Positions 13,140 to 16,593 of a stretch of DNA of 16,593 bases are shown here, in pieces (position 1 is the first letter of the stretch; each line of letters starts with the position of its first letter). The position numbers and the translations under genes are program-made. The stretch is taken from contig JBBSIG010000032.1 in assembly GCA_038232215.1 (NCBI GenBank), forward strand, positions 1 through 16,593. The letters run 5' to 3'. The stretch is from JBBSIG01 sp038232215 (GTDB taxonomy: Bacteria > Actinomycetota > Thermoleophilia > Gaiellales > Gaiellaceae). The notes beneath the pieces were generated by a model that saw only the letters and a list, made by a program, of their open reading frames with translations, did no database searches and was not told where the DNA came from.

Positions 13140-14006
13140 TCAGCGCAGCACGGCGAGCGGATCGACCGCCGCGCCGCGCACGCGCACCTCGAGGTAGAGC
13201 CGTGGCTTCGTCGACTCTCCGGTCCAGCCGACGAGGCCGACGAGGGCGCCGCGCACGACGCGCTGCCCGGCCTTCACGTCCACGCGCGCGAGGTGCCCGT
13301 AGACGGAGTGGACTCCGGCCGTGTGGGCCAGCTCCACCGTGAGGCCGAGCCCGCCCGGGCGCCAGCCGGCCCAGACGACGCGCGCGTCGCCGGCAGCCGC
13401 CACCGCGGCCGCGTAGGGCGCCGCGAGCTCGATGCCCGGGTGGAAGCGCTGGCCCTGCACGCCGAAGCCGGCGGTCACGCGGCGGCGGATCGGCCAGGCA
13501 AGGCCGATCGGCGAGCGCGGGCGCTTTGCCCGGCGCAATGCCCTGAACGTGGTCGGCCCCGCCACGCCGTCGGCGGCGAGGTGGGCGAAGTGCTGAAAGC
13601 GGCGCACGGCCGCGCGGGTGTCCGCGTCGAAGTGGCCGTCGAGCCTGCCTGGGTCGAAACCGTAGCGGACGAGCTCGAACTCGAGCACGGAAACGTCCCA
13701 ACCCGCCATGCGCCGGCCGACGACCCGTTTGCCGGCGAGCGGCCGCCCGAGGGGTCCGAGCGCGAGCCGCGTCCTGCGGTCGAGGACGCCCGTCGCGGGC
13801 AGACCGGCCCGGCTCTGGAAGGCGCGAACGCCGGAAGCGGTGCCGGCGCCGGCGAGCCCGTCGAGCGGACCGTCGTAGAGACCTCGCACGTGCAGGGCGA
13901 TCTGGAGCGCCGCCACGGGCGCCGACCGGGTCGCGGCGAGGGCGCCAGGCGCGAGCAGGAACGAGGCGAGGGCGGCCGCGAGGACACAGGTGAGGCGCGC
14001 GCGCAT
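13140..14006 (-). CDS. M23-like (LytM) protein with two peptidoglycan-binding domains, zinc site degenerate
   Basis: A 288-aa secreted protein. Residues 1-25 are a signal peptide (MRARLTCVLAAALASFLLAPGALA). Two peptidoglycan-binding domains follow, about 28-85 (VAALQIALHVRGLYDGPLDG, GVRAFQSRAGLPATGVLD) and 105-158 (VLEFELVRYGFDPGRLDG, AVRRFQHFAHLAADG). A LytM/M23 fold occupies about 170-288. In active M23 enzymes zinc is held by HxxxD and the second His of an HxH. Here H189-P-G-I-E193 has Glu for Asp, and KPR269-L-Y271-LEV replaces the PHLHFEV motif, so both HxH histidines are gone; His238 in VYGHL remains. It is therefore probably not a peptidase but a wall-binding or activator protein, as EnvC is for amidases. 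I chose ATG 14006 because it opens the signal peptide; the 48 upstream codons look non-coding and overlap the divergent gene's start at 14087. Confidence 0.85.
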   Translation of the reverse strand: MRARLTCVLAAALASFLLAPGALAATRSAPVAALQIALHVRGLYDGPLDGLAGAGTASGVRAFQSRAGLPATGVLDRRTRLALGPLGRPLAGKRVVGRRMAGWDVSVLEFELVRYGFDPGRLDGHFDADTRAAVRRFQHFAHLAADGVAGPTTFRALRRAKRPRSPIGLAWPIRRRVTAGFGVQGQRFHPGIELAAPYAAAVAAAGDARVVWAGWRPGGLGLTVELAHTAGVHSVYGHLARVDVKAGQRVVRGALVGLVGWTGESTKPRLYLEVRVRGAAVDPLAVLR

Positions 14007-14086
14007 AGGGGAAGCGTTCGGCGCCGCGTCGGCCCTTCCTGCGCCGCTCCGTAGCGGCGTCCGGCGGTGCCGGAATACTGGCCGGA

Positions 14087-14581
14087 ATGGAGCTGCTGTC
14101 GGCCCCGGGGCGACGGATGGCGCTCGCCTGGGCGGCGGCGGAGAGTCCACCCCGCGGCGAGCGGAGGACGCTCGTGGTCACCGCGCTCGCCGCCGCCTTC
14201 GCGGTCTGCTTGATTCTGGCCTCCGCCGTGGGCGCGCTCGTGCTCCTGCGCCAGCAGTCCGCCCGCGCCGACCGGCTCTCGCACCGCGTCGTTTCGCTCG
14301 GCGCGGAGCGGACGGCGCTCGGTACGCAGCTCGTCGCGGCCCGGCGGCTCGCTGCGCGCCGGTATCGAGCAGGCGCCGCGGCCGGCCAGAAGCAAGGGTT
14401 CGACGCGGGCTACAAGGCCGCCTTCTCCGGCTACGACGCGTGGCGCGAAGGGGCGTGGTACGTCGTCAAGGTGGGTCGTTCGAAGAACGGGCGCTGGTTC
14501 ACGGGCCGTGTGCCGCTCCGCCCCTGCGAGCGCGTCTATCTCGCGAAGGGCCTCGTCTACCGGCAGGGCCGAGCCTGCTGA
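14087..14581 (+). CDS. Hypothetical one-helix membrane protein
   Basis: I do not recognise a named family. The 164-aa protein has a short Arg-containing cytoplasmic N-terminus, one strong membrane helix (about 29-54, ending GALVLLR), then a helical segment likely to form coiled coil (56-93) and a compact C-terminal region (98-164). That region is rich in Gly, Tyr and Trp (GFDAGYKAAFSGYDAWREG, WYVVKVGRSKNGRWF, RVYLAKGLVYRQGRAC). Two Cys (147 and 164) could form a disulfide outside the cell. The mixed aromatic composition and regular third-position GC support real coding. It is divergent from the M23-like gene with 80 bp between starts, so the two envelope genes may share control. ATG 14087 has only GGA close upstream, a weak ribosome site. 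Confidence 0.7.
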   Translation: MELLSAPGRRMALAWAAAESPPRGERRTLVVTALAAAFAVCLILASAVGALVLLRQQSARADRLSHRVVSLGAERTALGTQLVAARRLAARRYRAGAAAGQKQGFDAGYKAAFSGYDAWREGAWYVVKVGRSKNGRWFTGRVPLRPCERVYLAKGLVYRQGRAC

Positions 14582-14603
14582 GAGCTCACCGCCCGCTCGA
14601 CCG

Positions 14604-15731
14604 CTACGGGTTGTCCTCCGCGAACCCCTGCCCCTTCCCGGCCTCCTTGGCGCGGAAGAGCGCCCGGTCGGCCCGCTCGAACAGGTAGAGCGGGCTGTCG
14701 TCGGGCCGGTGCTCGGCGATCCCGGCGGAGAGGCGCAGCGGCTCGCCCGGGCCGACGGTCCGCCCGGCGAGCGCGGCCTGCAGCCGCAGATAGAGCTGCT
14801 CCGCGTCGGCGATCCCCGACTCGGGAAGGATGATCGCGAACTCGTCGCCTCCGACCCGGCACGCCACGTCGGTGCCGCGCATCACGGAGAGGAGGAGCTC
14901 GGCCACCTCCGCGAGCGCGGCGTCGCCGGCCAGGTGGCCGATCCGGTCGTTGATCGACTTGAAGTCGTCGATGTCGAAGACGAGGATCGCGAGCCGGCGG
15001 TCGTGGCGCTGCGCGCGCTTGACCTCGCGGGCGAGCACCTCGTGGAAGAAGCGGTGGTTGCGCAGGCCGGTGACGGGGTCGAGGTATGCGAGCTCGCGCG
15101 CGGCGCGGAAGCGGCGCGTGTTCTCGATCGCGGGAGCCGCCCGCGCCGCAAGCTCCTCGAGCTCGAGGAGGGTTCCGTCCGAAGGGCCGGTCGAGGCCCC
15201 GCGCCAGAAGACGCCCAGAACTCCGATCTTCGACTCCTCACCGGCCGCGAGCGGCACGAAGAGTCCGCCGGAGATCAGCTCGGGCTCGCTTCCGTTCTCT
15301 CGTGGCGCGTAGAGGTAGCTCGACACGAGCGCGCGCCGCTCACCCCGGTCCAGCAAGTCCGGAAAGGGCTGAACGGACGCCTCCTCGCGCGACAGGCCCA
15401 GGGTCGCGAGCAGCGGTCCGCCTTCGGCGTCGGAGAGCTTGACGATGGCGGCGTCGATTCCGGGAACCGACGCGGCGACGCGCAGCATCTGCGAGAGCAC
15501 CTCGTCGAGCTCGAGCGTCGTCGCAAGGGTCGCCAGGGTGCGCGCCCGCTCGTCGTCCCGCAGGCGAACAAGCGCTCCCGGCCCCCGGCCGTTCATCCTC
15601 CCGGCCGCCGTCCCAGACTGACGTCGCGCCCTCAGAAAGAGGACGACGGCGAGGACGAGCAGGGTGAGCGCCGCCGCCACAGCGCCGGCCAAGACCCAGA
15701 CCACCCAGCTCGTTTCCGCAGACAGAACCAC
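14604..15731 (-). CDS. Membrane GAF-GGDEF diguanylate cyclase
   Basis: A 375-aa signalling enzyme that makes cyclic di-GMP from two GTP. An N-terminal membrane helix (about 9-33, VVWVLAGAVAAALTLLVLAVVLFL) is followed by a linker and a GAF-like sensory domain (about 65-205, with SVPGIDAAIVKLSD and GGLFVPLAAGEESKIGVLGVF). The catalytic domain covers about 213-372. It has DPVTGLRNHRFF, the metal-binding DIDDFKSIND (253-262), and an intact G294-G-D-E-F298. The inhibitory I-site R285-G-T-D288 is exactly five residues before GGDEF, so product feedback is expected. No EAL domain is fused. GTG 15731 has GGGGAG just upstream and opens directly into the membrane helix. It reads divergently from the small Cys-motif protein at 15836 and convergently with the membrane protein at 14087. 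Confidence 0.92.
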   Translation of the reverse strand: MVLSAETSWVVWVLAGAVAAALTLLVLAVVLFLRARRQSGTAAGRMNGRGPGALVRLRDDERARTLATLATTLELDEVLSQMLRVAASVPGIDAAIVKLSDAEGGPLLATLGLSREEASVQPFPDLLDRGERRALVSSYLYAPRENGSEPELISGGLFVPLAAGEESKIGVLGVFWRGASTGPSDGTLLELEELAARAAPAIENTRRFRAARELAYLDPVTGLRNHRFFHEVLAREVKRAQRHDRRLAILVFDIDDFKSINDRIGHLAGDAALAEVAELLLSVMRGTDVACRVGGDEFAIILPESGIADAEQLYLRLQAALAGRTVGPGEPLRLSAGIAEHRPDDSPLYLFERADRALFRAKEAGKGQGFAEDNP

Positions 15732-15821
15732 GACTCCCCGGGGACCGCACCCCGCTCGGTCAACCGGGCGAGTCTATCCCGCCGGGTCGGCTGGCATCGC
15801 CGCGCCCGCCGCCCCGGCGCG

Positions 15822-15827
15822 TACCAT
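15822..15827 (+). promoter_or_regulatory. Candidate leaderless -10 box for small Cys-motif gene
   Basis: TACCAT, a good -10 match, is followed after eight bases by GTG 15836. No ribosome-binding site is present. The geometry equals that of the minus-strand box at 12030-12035. Confidence 0.45.
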
Positions 15828-15835
15828 CCGCTTCC

Positions 15836-16060
15836 GTGACGCGCTGCGACGTCTGCGGAAGAGAGTTCGACGCCGAGCGCTACGGCGTCTTCCATCCGGA
15901 CCGGGACGAGGCGTACGACAGCATCGACTGCGCCCTCGCTGCCGGTCGAGCGCTCGGCGCGAGAGCCCCGAGGGCGCTCGAGCGGGGCGAGGCGCCGCCT
16001 CCGCTGCGGCCCGTGCGCCCGGCTCTCCGGCCGACCGGCGCCGTCCGCTCGACGACGTAA
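15836..16060 (+). CDS. Small protein with CxxC...C metal-binding-like motif
   Basis: A 74-aa protein of unknown function. The N-terminal half has C4-D-V-C7 then a single C31 or so (YDSIDCALAAGRAL), with His near position 20 (VFHPDRDEAYDS). This resembles a small zinc ribbon of the YHS/TRASH kind, where three Cys and a His or Asp hold a metal. The C-terminal half is a Pro/Arg-rich low-complexity tail. Coding is supported by the Cys pattern, the start-proximal -10 box and the lack of any other gene in the gap. The gene is divergent from the diguanylate cyclase and 53 bp before the next gene on the same strand. A chance ORF in GC-rich DNA remains possible for the tail. Confidence 0.6.
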   Translation: MTRCDVCGREFDAERYGVFHPDRDEAYDSIDCALAAGRALGARAPRALERGEAPPPLRPVRPALRPTGAVRSTT

Positions 16061-16113
16061 CCTCGAGCGGCACGTATCCGGGCGTCGAGCCACCACCCGG
16101 AGCGCGGTAGACG

Positions 16114-16380
16114 ATGGCCGAACAGGACACCTCCCGATCCACCTGGCGCGGCTCTTCGCAGACGCCGCGGCCCGCCGCCGGCGAGGAGAGCCTCGTCTCC
16201 GAGTGGCTGAGACTGACGAGCGAGCTCCTCGGCGACTACGACGTGACGGCCGACGAGCTCCAGGAGCTGCTCGCGATGCAGGACAAGGTGCGCGAGCTGA
16301 TCCAGAAGACGCGGCCGGCCGCGGCCCCGGAGACAGTGATCGAGGAGGCGAGCGGCGTCGTCTACCGCAAGGTCCAGTGA
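16114..16380 (+). CDS. Hypothetical small helical protein
   Basis: An 88-aa protein I cannot assign to a family. The first 25 residues are Ser/Pro-rich and probably disordered. The centre (28-66) is strongly helical and acidic (SEWLRLTSELLGDYDVTADELQELLAMQDKV spread over two helices), followed by a short Pro-Ala hinge and an EEASGVVYRKVQ end. There are no Cys and no membrane segment. CGGAG lies about 11 bases before ATG 16114. It may be co-transcribed with the Cys-motif protein upstream and the secreted protein downstream (22 bp gap). Confidence 0.65.
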   Translation: MAEQDTSRSTWRGSSQTPRPAAGEESLVSEWLRLTSELLGDYDVTADELQELLAMQDKVRELIQKTRPAAAPETVIEEASGVVYRKVQ

Positions 16381-16402
16381 GGGGTCGTCCCTCTCTCGAG
16401 CG

Positions 16403-16593
16403 ATGAGCCGCCCCACGGTGGCTCGACTCGCGCTCCTGCTCGCGTGTGCCACGCTCGGCGCCGGAAGCTCCGCGGCCGCGAGGGTGCCCTCCCCGGGCAC
16501 CGCGAGAGCCGATACGACTCCGCCCGCGGACGTCTCGGAGCTTCTCGCGACGATCGACGACCGGGCGATCACGCTGACGTGGCGCTCGCCGGC
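16403..16593 (+). CDS. Secreted protein, possible fibronectin type III domain (partial, runs off the window)
   Basis: ATG 16403 opens a frame that continues to the window edge without a stop (63 complete codons seen). Residues 1-26 form a signal peptide (MSRPTVARLALLLACATLGA, then small Ala/Ser residues at the likely cleavage site). From residue 41 the sequence DTTPPADVSELLATIDD and then ITLTWRSP matches the first strands of a fibronectin type III domain, which begins with a TPP motif and carries a conserved Trp in strand B. The protein is probably exported and binds other envelope or extracellular components. The C-terminal domains are unknown. Confidence 0.6.
   Translation, partial: MSRPTVARLALLLACATLGAGSSAAARVPSPGTARADTTPPADVSELLATIDDRAITLTWRSP

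Noticed and set aside
12288..14054. 588-codon plus-strand frame across rfbG and the M23-like gene
   Set aside because: Starts inside rfbG in a different frame and continues antisense to a protein with a signal peptide and recognised domains.
14007..14150. Longer start for the M23-like gene at 14150
   Set aside because: It would bury the signal peptide and overlap the divergent gene; the extra residues are Pro/Arg-rich shadow sequence.
14508..15839. 443-codon plus-strand frame opposite the diguanylate cyclase
   Set aside because: Opposes a protein with complete GGDEF motifs; the frame shows only Glu/Arg/Val-rich shadow composition.

Overview
The window is high-GC, gene-dense bacterial DNA with frequent GTG starts. 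It has a probable F420-dependent luciferase-like oxidoreductase, a candidate sigma-B-type promoter (GTTT-N15-GGGTA) and several candidate leaderless promoters with a TANNNT box 6-10 bases before the start codon. Together these suggest an actinobacterium, possibly of the Thermoleophilia (Gaiellales or Solirubrobacterales). The phylum is a fair inference; the class is a guess.

Region 1 (1-910) is debris and repeats: a REP-like inverted repeat near the left edge, an isochorismatase-family gene broken by three single-base losses, and a 223-bp near-palindromic MITE-like element (651-873) whose left end supplies the stop codon of the broken gene. Region 2 (910-4474) holds an extended SDR epimerase, a perfect 16-bp palindrome, an ECF sigma factor fused to a membrane helix and a long repetitive tail, and a convergent stress-type SRPBCC membrane protein behind the sigma-B-like promoter.

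Region 3 (4475-13126) is a sugar-nucleotide and glycan locus. A family 2 glycosyltransferase faces left. A tightly packed rightward operon encodes a sugar C-methyltransferase, a glucose-1-phosphate cytidylyltransferase (rfbF), a PIG-L/LmbE deacetylase and an FAD-dependent oxidoreductase. A leftward pair follows: a second, catalytically altered C-methyltransferase paralogue and an LLM oxidoreductase. A divergent CDP-glucose 4,6-dehydratase (rfbG) closes the locus. RfbF plus RfbG give CDP-4-keto-6-deoxyglucose, and the methyltransferase family acts on keto-deoxy sugars, so a branched or otherwise unusual CDP-deoxysugar for a surface glycan or glycoconjugate is the simplest reading. The usual partners (3-dehydrase, 3,5-epimerase, aminotransferase) are not in the window. 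The two methyltransferase paralogues have lost different catalytic residues, and this is the most interesting enzymological signal here.

Region 4 (13140-16593) holds cell-envelope and signalling genes: an M23-like protein with two peptidoglycan-binding domains but no intact zinc site, a divergent one-helix membrane protein, a membrane GAF-GGDEF diguanylate cyclase with intact active and inhibitory sites, two small proteins of unknown function, and the start of a secreted protein that may carry a fibronectin type III domain. I saw no tRNA, rRNA, CRISPR array or transposase.
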